From Pandoraea apista (GTDB lineage Bacteria; Pseudomonadota; Gammaproteobacteria; Burkholderiales; Burkholderiaceae), in contig NZ_CP013481.2 of assembly GCF_001465595.2 (NCBI RefSeq), positions 5,208,001 through 5,272,000 of the forward strand: 64,000 nucleotides of DNA. Direction: 5' to 3'. This document shows positions 10,277 to 18,649 of this stretch, one piece after another; positions within the stretch are counted from its first letter, which is position 1; each line of letters opens with the position of its first letter. The notes under the pieces are model-generated. The model saw only the letters and a program-made list of their open reading frames with translations. It had not been told where the DNA came from and searched no databases. The position numbers were made by a program, and so were the translations under genes.

Positions 10277-10323
10277 GACTACCGGTTTCCTGCAAAGAAC
10301 CGTCGACGGCGAGGCGTCGACAC

Positions 10324-10683
10324 TTACACGTTAGTGGCGCGTTCGCCGCCGAACACCAGCGCCGACAGAATCCACGAAATCAGGCTATACAGCAGCGAGC
10401 CGAACAGCGCCGCCCAGAATCCCGAAACTTCAAAACCCTTGACGACATGCGCGGCCAGCCAGAACAGCAAGGCGTTGATCACGAAGATGAACAAGCCCAG
10501 CGAGAGCACCGTGACCGGCAGCGTGAGCACAACGAGCAGCGGCCGCAGGAACGCGTTGATCAGGCCGAGCACGACCGCAACGATCAGTGCCGTGCCGATA
10601 CCCTTGAGCTGAATGCCCGACACGATGTACGGCAGGACGAGAAGCGCAATGGCGTTGATAAGCCAAATCAGCAGCAGACGCAT
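10324..10683 (-). CDS. Phage-holin-family (DUF-type, four-helix) small membrane protein
   Basis: A 119-aa protein with about four hydrophobic segments, starting MRLLLIWLINAIALLVLPYI. It matches the widespread chromosomal family labelled phage holin family 4 (PF04020). These proteins are not part of prophages and their function is unclear. A GGAG ribosome-binding site precedes the ATG at 10683. It sits between ahcY and tlyA, an arrangement I recall from other Burkholderiales. Confidence 0.85.
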   Translation of the reverse strand: MRLLLIWLINAIALLVLPYIVSGIQLKGIGTALIVAVVLGLINAFLRPLLVVLTLPVTVLSLGLFIFVINALLFWLAAHVVKGFEVSGFWAALFGSLLYSLISWILSALVFGGERATNV

Positions 10684-10702
10684 GGCAAGCTCCGGAGAAC
10701 AG

Positions 10703-10733
10703 GCCGGTGCGGGATCGACAGTCCCGCACCGGC
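10703..10733 (-). repeat. Perfect hairpin just upstream of the holin-like gene
   Basis: Twelve-base perfect arms at 10703-10714 and 10722-10733 (GCCGGTGCGGGA and complement) enclose a 7-base loop. The stem ends about 9 bases before the ribosome-binding site of the small membrane protein. There is no T run, so RNA stability or attenuation is more likely than termination. Confidence 0.65.
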
Positions 10734-10740
10734 GGTAGCG

Positions 10741-10787
10741 AAAAGTGAACGCGGCGCCAGTCGAAGCCACCACGTTGACCCGTTCAC
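10741..10787 (-). terminator. Possible partial terminator after ahcY
   Basis: On the minus strand GTGAACG (10787-10781) can pair with CGTTCAC (10751-10745), followed directly by TTTT. The loop is long (29 bases) but GC rich and structured. It may reduce read-through from ahcY into the downstream genes. Confidence 0.4.
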
Positions 10788-10843
10788 CTTACCGGCACAG
10801 CGCACCCCTGGGCGCCCTGTACCGGCTCGGTGGATCGGGGAAA

Positions 10844-12262
10844 TCAATAGCGATAGTGGGCCGGCTTGAACGGACCGTTCTTGTCGACACTGATGTACTT
10901 CGCCTGATCATCGGTGAGCACCGTGAGTTCGGCACCGATACGGCCCAGGTGCAGACGCGCCACCTTCTCGTCCAGATGCTTCGGCAGCACGTACACGCTG
11001 TTCTTGTACTTGGCGCCGTGAACGAACAGTTCGATCTGTGCGAGCGTCTGGTTGGTGAACGAGTTGCTCATCACGAACGACGGGTGGCCCGTGGCGCAGC
11101 CCAGGTTCACGAGGCGACCTTCCGCCAGCAGGATGATGCGCTTTCCGTCCGGGAAGATGATGTGATCGACCTGCGGCTTGATGTTTTCCCACTGGTACTT
11201 GCGGGTCGACGCCACGTTGATTTCCGAGTCGAAGTGACCGATGTTGCACACGATGGCCTGGTGCTTCATCGCGGCCATGTGGTCATGATCGATCACGTGG
11301 AAGTTGCCCGTGGCCGTCACGAAGATGTCGGCCTTGTCGGCAGCGTACTCCATCGTCACGACACGGTAGCCTTCCATGGCGGCTTGCAGTGCGCAGATCG
11401 GATCAATTTCCGTGACCCACACCGTGGCGCCCAGACCGCGCAGGCTTTGCGCACAGCCCTTGCCCACGTCGCCGTAACCGGCCACGAGCGCGATCTTGCC
11501 GGCGATCATCACGTCGGTCGCGCGCTTGATACCGTCGACCAGCGACTCACGGCAGCCGTACAGGTTGTCGAACTTCGACTTGGTGACCGAGTCGTTCACA
11601 TTGATGGCCGGGAACGGCAGCGTGCCGTCCTTTTCCATCTGATACAGACGATGCACGCCCGTGGTAGTCTCTTCGGTCACGCCCTTGATTTGCGACAGGC
11701 GCTTGCTATACCACTGCGGATCGATCTCGATATGGCGCTTGATGGCGGCGTACAGTGCGACTTCTTCTTCGTTGGTCGGATTGGCGACCACGGACAGATC
11801 CTTCTCGGCCTTGCTGCCCAGGATCAGCAGCAGCGTGGCGTCGCCCCCGTCGTCGAGAATCATGTTGGCGAACTCGCCGTTCGGCCATTCGAAGATGCGG
11901 TGGCTGTATTCCCAGTACTCGTCGAGCGATTCGCCCTTGAAGGCGAACACGGGAATGCCGGCGGCAGCGATGGCCGCAGCGGCGTGGTCTTGCGTCGAGA
12001 AGATGTTGCACGAGGCCCAGCGCACTTCTGCACCGAGGGCCACGAGCGTTTCGATGAGCACGCCCGTCTGAATGGTCATGTGCAGCGAACCGGCGATGCG
12101 TGCGCCCTTGAGCGGCTGGCTGGCCTTGAACTCGGCACGCGTGGCCATCAGACCCGGCATTTCGCTCTCGGCGATGGTCAGTTCCTTGCGGCCCCAGCCG
12201 GCAAGGTTGATATCGGCAACGTGGAAATCGGAGAATTTCGAATCGACTACGGCGTTCATCAC
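10844..12262 (-). CDS. ahcY: S-adenosyl-L-homocysteine hydrolase AhcY
   Basis: AhcY (472 aa) is the cytoplasmic NAD-dependent enzyme that splits SAH to adenosine and homocysteine and so relieves product inhibition of methyltransferases. The NAD-binding stretch [15 protein letters not shown] and the C-terminal active-site completing tail ending in FKPAHYRY are clear. The length matches bacterial homologues with the extra insert. A strong AGGAGG ribosome-binding site lies 5 bases before the ATG. It is preceded by a SAH riboswitch and heads the ahcY-holin-tlyA-metF series. Confidence 0.97.
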   Translation of the reverse strand: MMNAVVDSKFSDFHVADINLAGWGRKELTIAESEMPGLMATRAEFKASQPLKGARIAGSLHMTIQTGVLIETLVALGAEVRWASCNIFSTQDHAAAAIAAAGIPVFAFKGESLDEYWEYSHRIFEWPNGEFANMILDDGGDATLLLILGSKAEKDLSVVANPTNEEEVALYAAIKRHIEIDPQWYSKRLSQIKGVTEETTTGVHRLYQMEKDGTLPFPAINVNDSVTKSKFDNLYGCRESLVDGIKRATDVMIAGKIALVAGYGDVGKGCAQSLRGLGATVWVTEIDPICALQAAMEGYRVVTMEYAADKADIFVTATGNFHVIDHDHMAAMKHQAIVCNIGHFDSEINVASTRKYQWENIKPQVDHIIFPDGKRIILLAEGRLVNLGCATGHPSFVMSNSFTNQTLAQIELFVHGAKYKNSVYVLPKHLDEKVARLHLGRIGAELTVLTDDQAKYISVDKNGPFKPAHYRY

Positions 12263-12293
12263 GCCTCCTTTTCTCTAAATAAAGACTAGATAG

Positions 12294-12421
12294 TGGGACG
12301 TGAGCGCCGTTCTGGAGGCTCACACGCCATGCTACCCGTATCGATAACGGCGGCCGGCGCGGCCAATAGGAAGGATCTTGAGCCTGGCAGCACGATGGCT
12401 GTCGCAACGCTCCTCAAGAAT
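12294..12421 (-). promoter_or_regulatory. S-adenosylhomocysteine (SAH) riboswitch upstream of ahcY
   Basis: The minus-strand leader contains the conserved GAGGAGCGTTGCGACAGCC block, then GCCAGGCTCA, then AACGGCGCTCACG, the landmark segments of the SAH riboswitch family. P1 can form from CTTGAG (12418-12413) and CTCAAG (12382-12377). The pseudoknot can form between GAGCG in the first block and CGCTC near 12306-12302. The element ends about 30 bases before the AGGAGG site of ahcY. The family raises ahcY expression when SAH accumulates. An alternative stem, GTGAGC with GCTCAC, would hide the pseudoknot strand. Confidence 0.9.
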
Positions 12422-12427
12422 CTCGGC

Positions 12428-12433
12428 ATTGTA
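12428..12433 (-). promoter_or_regulatory. Candidate -10 element of the ahcY promoter
   Basis: TACAAT on the minus strand lies about 7 bases before the predicted first base of the riboswitch. This is the expected spacing to a transcription start near 12421. No good -35 hexamer is seen. Confidence 0.45.
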
Positions 12434-12558
12434 GCAAAACTGATACGCGCCGTCGGGGCGCAAGCGTCGCTTGAAGGGTTATTTTTTGCGAGGCAGATGA
12501 CAGCCGTGAGCCTCGCGTGCGACGCAACCCCGTCGCATGCGGTCAGGCTGTCGAGATG

Positions 12559-13242
12559 TCAGATCGGCAGATGCGCGAGCAGGGGCGCGGCGAACACCAT
12601 CAAAATGCCGTTGATCATCATGACGAGGCTGGCCACGACGCCTTCTTCGCTACCGATCTGGCGCGCCTTGGCAGTGCCGAAGCCGTGGGCGCCCGCCCCG
12701 AACGGCGCGCCGCGCGCCATGCGGGTGCGCAACGGCAGCCACGAGAGCAACGCCTCGCCGAGCAGCATGCCGATGAACCCGGTGATGATGACGAAGAGTC
12801 CCACCAGATCGCGTGAACCGCCCACCTGATCGGATACGGCCAGAGCAAACGGCGTCGAGATCGACCGCGCGAGCAGGCTGCGCGCCATCTCGGGCGGCAA
12901 CTCGAACAACCGGGCGAGCACGAAAGAGCTGCCCACAGCCACGACCATGGCGACCAGCACGCCGACGATCAACGCAAACGCGTGCCGGCGAATGATGTCG
13001 CGATGCTCGTAGATCGGCACGGCAAACGCGATCGTCGTCGGGCCGAGCAGCCAGACCAGCCAGCGCGAGTCGGAGATGTACGTCGTGTAGGAAATGTCGC
13101 CACCGATCATCACGACGATGAGCAGGACCGGCGCCAGAATTGCCGGGCCGAGCCACACCTTGCCGAAACGCGCGTAAAGGCGCTTCGACACGTAATAGAA
13201 CACGACGGTGAGAACGAGCAGCAAGAGCGCCGTATGATTCAT
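12559..13242 (-). CDS. lrgB: LrgB/CidB-family membrane protein
   Basis: A 227-aa inner-membrane protein of the LrgB (PF04172) family, partner of the holin-like LrgA/CidA. It shows many hydrophobic helices and the family motifs KSISTPFALAVSDQVGG-like (here RSISTPFALAVS) and GAHGFGTAKARQIG. These pairs affect murein hydrolase activity, cell lysis or export of small acids in other bacteria. The ATG at 13242 follows lrgA by 55 bases; five upstream in-frame codons are an alternative. Confidence 0.9.
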   Translation of the reverse strand: MNHTALLLLVLTVVFYYVSKRLYARFGKVWLGPAILAPVLLIVVMIGGDISYTTYISDSRWLVWLLGPTTIAFAVPIYEHRDIIRRHAFALIVGVLVAMVVAVGSSFVLARLFELPPEMARSLLARSISTPFALAVSDQVGGSRDLVGLFVIITGFIGMLLGEALLSWLPLRTRMARGAPFGAGAHGFGTAKARQIGSEEGVVASLVMMINGILMVFAAPLLAHLPI

Positions 13243-13297
13243 GGCAAGACCCGGCAAGCGCTGAACAGACTGGTAATGGGGACGGCCGGCTCGCGCA

Positions 13298-13753
13298 TCA
13301 ACGGGCGTCGTGCGCAGGTGTGCGGCGAGCCGGAATACGAACGAGCGCGCGCTTCATATGACGCTCCGCGCGGCAGGCGAGATCGACTGCCAGCGCCGTC
13401 GACACCATCACGAGCACCGTGCCAACGCCAATCACGGCCAGCAATTGCAGCCCTTCGTGACGCAGCAGATCGGTGTATTGCATGACGGCCGCGACCATCG
13501 GCACGAAGAAGAGGATCATTTCGGCGAGAAACCAGTCGGCGCCCCGCTTGATCTTCTCCGTCTTCAGCACGCCGCTCATGAGCAGCGCCACCACGGCGAG
13601 CAAACCGAGTACGCCGCCCGGCAGCGGCAAATGAAAATGACGCGATGCAGCATCGGCCACAAGGTAGATACCGGTAAGCAGCGCAATTTGCCAGACCACA
13701 TCGACAATGCGCTTGCTGCGGCTATACAGACGGCTGGCAATCATCTTGGTCAT
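13298..13753 (-). CDS. lrgA: LrgA/CidA-family holin-like protein
   Basis: A 151-aa membrane protein of the LrgA/CidA (PF03788) family with four helices. The motif LPLPGGVLGLLAVVALL near residue 43 and FFVPMVAAVMQY near residue 82 are typical. It is the first gene of lrgAB and is divergent from a LysR gene. A TATACT -10 and a palindrome centred near -65 lie upstream, so LysR activation is likely. Confidence 0.9.
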   Translation of the reverse strand: MTKMIASRLYSRSKRIVDVVWQIALLTGIYLVADAASRHFHLPLPGGVLGLLAVVALLMSGVLKTEKIKRGADWFLAEMILFFVPMVAAVMQYTDLLRHEGLQLLAVIGVGTVLVMVSTALAVDLACRAERHMKRALVRIPARRTPAHDAR

Positions 13754-13788
13754 GGCGGGCTCCCGGGTTTGGCTTCAATATGAAGGGC

Positions 13789-13794
13789 AGTATA
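13789..13794 (-). promoter_or_regulatory. Candidate -10 element of lrgAB
   Basis: TATACT on the minus strand lies 36 bases before the lrgA start. No consensus -35 is present, as expected for an activator-dependent promoter. Confidence 0.45.
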
Positions 13795-13839
13795 GGAAGC
13801 AGCGCAACATAAATATAATGAATTAGTATCATAAAATAG

Positions 13840-13854
13840 ATTCCAAATTGGAAT
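13840..13854. promoter_or_regulatory. LysR-type operator between lrgAB and its regulator
   Basis: The sequence ATTCCAA-A-TTGGAAT is a perfect 7-bp dyad and fits the T-N11-A LysR-box rule. Its centre is about 65 bases upstream of the start predicted from the lrgA -10 element, the classical LysR recognition-site position. It sits in a markedly AT-rich intergenic stretch. Confidence 0.6.
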
Positions 13855-13916
13855 AATTTAAGTATTAACCCTAATCGTGCATGAGAAAGCCTGATGGGAC
13901 GGGGCTTTCCGAGAAT

Positions 13917-13935
13917 TTGCACTAATTTGGTGCAA
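13917..13935. promoter_or_regulatory. Second dyad, in front of the LysR gene
   Basis: TTGCAC and GTGCAA flank 7 bases, ending 14 bases before the LysR start codon. It could be an autoregulatory site or a leader hairpin. Its sequence differs from the ATTCCAA palindrome, so the same protein may not bind both. Confidence 0.35.
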
Positions 13936-13949
13936 TTGAGAGAACCAAA

Positions 13950-14915
13950 ATGGAACTGCGCGCGTTGCGGGGATTTGTGGAAGTTGTGCGACAGCAGAGC
14001 TTCACGGCGGCGGCCGAAGCACTGTTCGTCACCCAGCCGACCGTGAGCAAAATGGTCAAGGCGCTGGAAGACGAGCTGGGCACGCCGCTGATGTTGCGCG
14101 AAGAGCGCGGCATGGGCCGCCGGCTTCAACTGACCGACGCGGGGCGCGTCGTCTTCGAGCGCGGACAGGACGTGCTGGCCGCTTACGCCCGGCTACAGCA
14201 GGAGCTGGCCGATCTCGAGACAGTCGCACGCGGCGAGCTGTCGATTGGCATTCCGCCGCTCGGCGGCGATCTGTTCATTCCGGTGATCGGTGCGTTTCAC
14301 CAGCACTATCCGGATATCGAGATGAAGCTCTTCGAGACCGGCTCGCGCGCCATTGAGCAGGCACTGCTGGCGGGCGATATCGAACTGGGGGCGGTGCTGT
14401 TGCCGGTCGACCCCACGATTCTCGATGTGCTGCCGGTGTGTCATTACCAGCTGCGCCTGATCGCCCCGCGCGAGTCCCGCTGGGAGGGACGCGCCTCTGT
14501 CGGTCTGGGCGAGTTGCGCGACGAGCCATTCGTCTTTTACGGCGAAGGGTTTGCGCTGTCCGAGTTCGTGATTGCCGCGTGCCGCCGCGCAGGCTTCACG
14601 CCAAAGATCGCGGGACGCTCCAGCCAATGGGACTTCATTGCGTCGATGGTGGACAACGGCGTGGGCATCGCCTTGCTGCCGGAGCCCTTCTGTGCACGCC
14701 TCGATCCGAAGCGCTTCGTCATGACCGACGTGCGCGACCCGGAAATTCCGTGGGATCTGGCCATGGCATGGCGGCGCGACTCGTATCTGTCGCATGCGGC
14801 ACGACGCTGGCTCGCGCTTGCCCGCGACATTCTCGGCCCCGGCGGTGACGGCGACGCTCAGGCGGCCATCGCGGGTGGCGCTCGCCGCACCCGAGGGGCT
14901 GAGCCTTCCCAATAA
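13950..14915 (+). CDS. LysR-family regulator divergent from lrgAB (CidR-like)
   Basis: A 321-aa LysR protein with an N-terminal winged helix-turn-helix (about residues 1-60, SFTAAAEALFVTQPTVSKMVKALEDELG) and a substrate-binding domain (about 90-290). It is divergent from lrgAB, the same layout as CidR with cidAB in other bacteria. The 196-base shared region holds a perfect LysR-box palindrome. The effector is not visible; CidR-type proteins respond to acetate metabolism in Gram-positives. Confidence 0.85.
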   Translation: MELRALRGFVEVVRQQSFTAAAEALFVTQPTVSKMVKALEDELGTPLMLREERGMGRRLQLTDAGRVVFERGQDVLAAYARLQQELADLETVARGELSIGIPPLGGDLFIPVIGAFHQHYPDIEMKLFETGSRAIEQALLAGDIELGAVLLPVDPTILDVLPVCHYQLRLIAPRESRWEGRASVGLGELRDEPFVFYGEGFALSEFVIAACRRAGFTPKIAGRSSQWDFIASMVDNGVGIALLPEPFCARLDPKRFVMTDVRDPEIPWDLAMAWRRDSYLSHAARRWLALARDILGPGGDGDAQAAIAGGARRTRGAEPSQ

Positions 14916-15041
14916 CACCCGTACCGTCACGGCAACAGGTGGCGAGGCCGGCATCATCCGACACCGCATCGCGATTGCGGTATGCTTGCCGCTGACATTT
15001 TCCTCCCCCTTTTGCCGCGCGAGCGCGGCGCATCGACACTC

Positions 15042-15815
15042 ATGCGCATCATTACCGCGAATCTCAACGGCGTGCGATCGGCCGCCAAGAAGGGCTTTTT
15101 CGAGTGGTTCGGCAAGCAGGAAGCCGACATTCTCTGTGTGCAGGAAATCAAGGCGCAGTTGCCCGACATGACGCCGGACTTCCTCACGCCGCACGACTAT
15201 CAGGGCTATTTCCATTACGCGGAAAAGAAGGGCTACAGCGGCGCCGGCGTGTACGTGCGACGCGAGCCCGACGACATTCTCATCGGTTGGGGTAACGCCG
15301 AGTTCGACGCCGAAGGCCGTTACGTCGAAGTACGCTACGGCAATCTGTCGGTGATCTCCGTGTACATCCCGTCGGGATCGAGTGGCGAGGAACGTCAGGC
15401 CGCCAAGTTCCGCTTCATGGCCGACTTCATGCCGCACCTGCTGGCCCTCAAGGCGGCCGGACGCGAGGTGATCCTGTGCGGCGACGTGAACATCGCGCAC
15501 AAGGAAATCGACATCAAGAACTGGAAAGGCAACCTGAAGAACTCGGGATTCCTGCCCGAAGAGCGCGCATGGCTCACGCAGTTGTTCGACGAACACGGCT
15601 ATGTCGACGTCTTCCGCACACTCGACCCGCGTGCCGATCAGTACACATGGTGGAGCAACCGCGGTCAGGCTTACGCGAAGAACGTCGGCTGGCGCATTGA
15701 CTATCAGATCGCCACACAAGGCATCGCCGGCAAAGCCAAGGCCACCTCGGTGTTCCGCGACATCAAATTCAGCGATCACGCCCCCCTGACCGTCGACTAC
15801 GATCACGCGCTATAA
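15042..15815 (+). CDS. xth: Exodeoxyribonuclease III family AP endonuclease
   Basis: A 257-aa Mg-dependent nuclease of base excision repair that cuts at abasic sites and trims 3' ends. Catalytic landmarks are ITANLNGVRSA (Asn7), CVQEIKA (Glu35), the GDVNIAH Asp/Asn pair and the C-terminal SDHAPLTVDYD histidine. The ATG at 15042 gives the conserved MRIITANLNG start; the frame is open 20 codons further upstream without family similarity. A downstream gene follows after 11 bases. Confidence 0.93.
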   Translation: MRIITANLNGVRSAAKKGFFEWFGKQEADILCVQEIKAQLPDMTPDFLTPHDYQGYFHYAEKKGYSGAGVYVRREPDDILIGWGNAEFDAEGRYVEVRYGNLSVISVYIPSGSSGEERQAAKFRFMADFMPHLLALKAAGREVILCGDVNIAHKEIDIKNWKGNLKNSGFLPEERAWLTQLFDEHGYVDVFRTLDPRADQYTWWSNRGQAYAKNVGWRIDYQIATQGIAGKAKATSVFRDIKFSDHAPLTVDYDHAL

Positions 15816-15826
15816 CGTATCGCACG

Positions 15827-16564
15827 ATGAAAACACTTTTGTTTTGCACCAGCTACATGAAGGATGCCGACGCGTGGCAGCAGCGGTATCAGCGCTGGCT
15901 CGACTACTACCGGAACGGGCCGATCCACGCCGACAAGATCCTCATGATCGATGACGGCTCGCCGTATCTGCCGCCGGCCGACATTGTGAAAACGCTACCG
16001 GCAAACGGCGATCTTTCGGCACACGAACCTGTGCATGGCATTGTGCGATTCGAGAAGAATCTGGGGCGACAGAGCATGAGCCGGTATCCCGGCTGGTGGC
16101 GCAGTTTCCTTCACTCGGTGAGCATTGCGCGCGCCATCGGGGCGGAGAAGATCGTTCACATCGAATCCGATGCCTACACGCTGAGCCAGTCGCTCGCCGA
16201 TTTCATCAACAACACGCACACCGGCTGGCATGTCATGTGGGCGCAGCGTTACGCGATGCCGGAGACGGCCATCCAGATCATCGGTCAGGATCAATTCGCG
16301 GCGCTTGAGACGCTCCGGGATACGTACCCGAATCTGGATTTCCCGGACATCGCGGAGCGCCTGCTGCCATTTACCTCGGTAAACCGGCACTTCAAGGGCG
16401 ATCGGTACAGCGAATTCAAACGCAACCGCGGCATCTTCCGCTCGAGGAAATTCAACTTTCTCCCGATCTTCCAGTGGGACTTCTTCTGGGAGCCGATTCC
16501 GCCCGACGCCGACTTCGCCACTCAGGTCGTCACGCGCCAGAAGGTCGCCTTTCGCGGCGTCTGA
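15827..16564 (+). CDS. Unknown protein, glycosyltransferase-like
   Basis: A 245-aa protein I do not recognise. It begins MKTLLFCTSY and has an alternating strand pattern with IDDGSP near residue 41, FEKNLGRQSMSRYPGWW near residue 75 and KIVHIESDAYTLS near residue 108. These resemble the nucleotide-sugar and DxD-like regions of GT-A glycosyltransferases, with ESDAY as a possible acidic metal site. There is no signal peptide or membrane helix. It lies 11 bases after xth, probably on the same transcript, and is convergent with ampG. No sugar genes are nearby, so the role is open. Confidence 0.7.
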   Translation: MKTLLFCTSYMKDADAWQQRYQRWLDYYRNGPIHADKILMIDDGSPYLPPADIVKTLPANGDLSAHEPVHGIVRFEKNLGRQSMSRYPGWWRSFLHSVSIARAIGAEKIVHIESDAYTLSQSLADFINNTHTGWHVMWAQRYAMPETAIQIIGQDQFAALETLRDTYPNLDFPDIAERLLPFTSVNRHFKGDRYSEFKRNRGIFRSRKFNFLPIFQWDFFWEPIPPDADFATQVVTRQKVAFRGV

Positions 16565-16582
16565 GCCGCATCGCCACACCCC

Positions 16583-17878
16583 TCAGCGTGATCCGTTCGT
16601 CGCGGGCACGCCATCGCCACCATCGTCGTCTGCCCCCCAGGGAGCGACCTTCGGCAGCAGCAGCATGCCGGGCAGCGCAAGTGCCGTGCAGATAAGAAAG
16701 AACGTGAGCCAACCCACACCGTCCACGATATAGCCGGTGCCTGCGTTGGCAAACGTGCGCGGCACGGAGGCCAGACTCGTGAACAGCGCGAACTGCGTCG
16801 CCGTATAGCGCGGGTCGGTCGTGCGGGCGATGTAAGCGGTGAACGCCGCAGTGCCCAACCCTGCCGTGAAGGCTTCGAAAGCGATCACCAAGCCGAGCCC
16901 CGTCACCACCGGACCGGCCTCCGCCAGCCACGCGAAGCCGAGTACCGACACCAGTTGGAGTACACCGAAGACCCAGAGCCCGCGGTTGATGCCGAGCTTG
17001 ATCAACCAGACTCCGCCGATAATGCCGCCCGCCACGCTGGCCCACAGGCTCGTCGCCTTGGCGACAACGCCGATTTGTGTCTTCGTGAATCCCAGATCGA
17101 GATAGAACGACGTGGCCAGCGACGTCGCCATCGAATCGCCGAGCTTATAGAGGAAGATGAACGCGAGCACGAGCAGCGCCTGAGACCAGCCGCCGCGCGT
17201 AACGAACTCGTGAAACGGCTCGACCACGGCCTCACGCAGTGTCTTCGGCGGCGTGCCGCGAATCTCCGGTTCCTTGACGACGAGCGTCATCACGATACCC
17301 GGCAGCATGAACGCCGCCGTGACGAAGAACACCTGCGACCACGGCAGATGATCGGCCATGATGAGCGCGAGCGACCCCGGCACGAGGCCGGCCACTTTGT
17401 AGGCGTTCACGTGCATGGCGGTACCCAGCCCCTGCTCGCGATCGGAGAGCAACTCGCGTCGATAGGCATCCAGACAGATATCGAGACTCGCACTGAAAAA
17501 CGCCAGCGCCGCCGCGAGCGCGGCAATCGTCATCAGATCACGCTGCGGCGAATACGTCCCCATGAGCGCCACCGCGCCGGCCACGAGCAATTGCGTCACG
17601 AACATCCAGCCACGGCGTCGCCCCGGCTTCCATCCAAAAACGTTGGGCGCAAAGCGATCCATGAGCGGCGCCCACAGAAACTTCCACGTGTACGGAAACT
17701 GGATCAGGGCGAACAGGCCGATCGCCTTGAGATCCACATGCTCGCTGCGCAGCCATGCCTGCACGAGGTTGAGCAGGATGAACAACGGCAAGCCGGAGGT
17801 AAAGCCGAGGATCACGCAGATGAGCATCCGCGTGGGGTGAAAGACGCGCCCGTCGTCGGGCGGCAGCGAATCGGTCAT
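16583..17878 (-). CDS. ampG: AmpG-family muropeptide permease (MFS)
   Basis: A 431-aa major-facilitator protein with about 12 helices. The N-terminal GFTSGLPLFILLNLVQAWLR and RFAPNVFGWKPGRRRGWMF are characteristic of AmpG, which imports anhydro-muropeptides for cell-wall recycling and AmpC induction. It lies 108 bases downstream of metW and may be transcribed with metXW. Confidence 0.9.
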   Translation of the reverse strand: MTDSLPPDDGRVFHPTRMLICVILGFTSGLPLFILLNLVQAWLRSEHVDLKAIGLFALIQFPYTWKFLWAPLMDRFAPNVFGWKPGRRRGWMFVTQLLVAGAVALMGTYSPQRDLMTIAALAAALAFFSASLDICLDAYRRELLSDREQGLGTAMHVNAYKVAGLVPGSLALIMADHLPWSQVFFVTAAFMLPGIVMTLVVKEPEIRGTPPKTLREAVVEPFHEFVTRGGWSQALLVLAFIFLYKLGDSMATSLATSFYLDLGFTKTQIGVVAKATSLWASVAGGIIGGVWLIKLGINRGLWVFGVLQLVSVLGFAWLAEAGPVVTGLGLVIAFEAFTAGLGTAAFTAYIARTTDPRYTATQFALFTSLASVPRTFANAGTGYIVDGVGWLTFFLICTALALPGMLLLPKVAPWGADDDGGDGVPATNGSR

Positions 17879-17986
17879 GGAAAGGACAGTGGAGGCCAGC
17901 CGCCTGCGGTGCGCGGCACCCGGCCCCCGGCGTGTCTTCAGCCGTCAGGGGCCCGGCGCTTCGCTGCCCCGTTAGCTGCCGTCGGT

Positions 17987-18649
17987 TCAGGAACGCTTGA
18001 CGCGATAGACCGCAAGACTACCACGCCAGTTCGCGCCCACGGACACGAGCCGGCCGTTGTGAAGCACCGCGCGATCGAGAATCTTCACACCGACATCCGG
18101 TGCGAGCGCCTCGAAGTCCTTGATGGTCAGCACACGCACGTTCGGCGTGTTGTGCCACTGGAACGGCAGACTCTTCGACACCGGCATGCGGCCCTGCAAC
18201 ACCGACAGGCGGTGCGGCCAGTAGCCGAAGTTCGGGAACGATACGATCGCCTCACGGCCGACACGCACCGTCTCGCGCAAAATGTCTGCGGTACGGTGAA
18301 TCGTTTGCAGTGTCTGCGACAGGATGACCGTGTCGAAACTCTGGTCTTCGAAGAGCTTCAACCCGTCTTCCATATTTTGCTGAATGACGTTGATGCCGCG
18401 CTGCGCCGAGGCGAGCACCCCGGCGTCGTCGATCTCGATGCCGTAGCCGCTCACATCGAGTTCGTCCATCAACAGGCGCAGCAGCGAGCCGTCGCTGCAT
18501 CCCAGATCGAGCACCTGCGATGACGGCTCGATCCATCTTGCGATGACGCGAAAATCCGGCCGGTCGGCCAGCGACGCCGAAATACGGTCGCGCGACGCGG
18601 CCAGATGCGCCGCCTGCGCGCTAGTGGCCGGTACTGTGGACAGACTCAT
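17987..18649 (-). CDS. metW: Methionine biosynthesis protein MetW
   Basis: MetW (220 aa) is a SAM-methyltransferase-fold protein that partners MetX in many proteobacteria. The motif [17 protein letters not shown] near residue 46 and the [11 protein letters not shown] stretch are typical. The ATG at 18649 overlaps the metX stop (ATGA), so translation is coupled. Its direct role is to support MetX activity rather than an established methyl transfer. Confidence 0.93.
   Translation of the reverse strand: MSLSTVPATSAQAAHLAASRDRISASLADRPDFRVIARWIEPSSQVLDLGCSDGSLLRLLMDELDVSGYGIEIDDAGVLASAQRGINVIQQNMEDGLKLFEDQSFDTVILSQTLQTIHRTADILRETVRVGREAIVSFPNFGYWPHRLSVLQGRMPVSKSLPFQWHNTPNVRVLTIKDFEALAPDVGVKILDRAVLHNGRLVSVGANWRGSLAVYRVKRS

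Noticed and set aside
10324..10683. Phage holin-family gene as prophage remnant
   Set aside because: This family is a common chromosomal gene next to ahcY or tlyA; no other phage gene is present.
16955..18523. A 522-codon plus-strand frame over ampG and metW
   Set aside because: Low-complexity, Arg/Glu/His-rich translation and overlap with two well-supported minus-strand genes show it is antisense.
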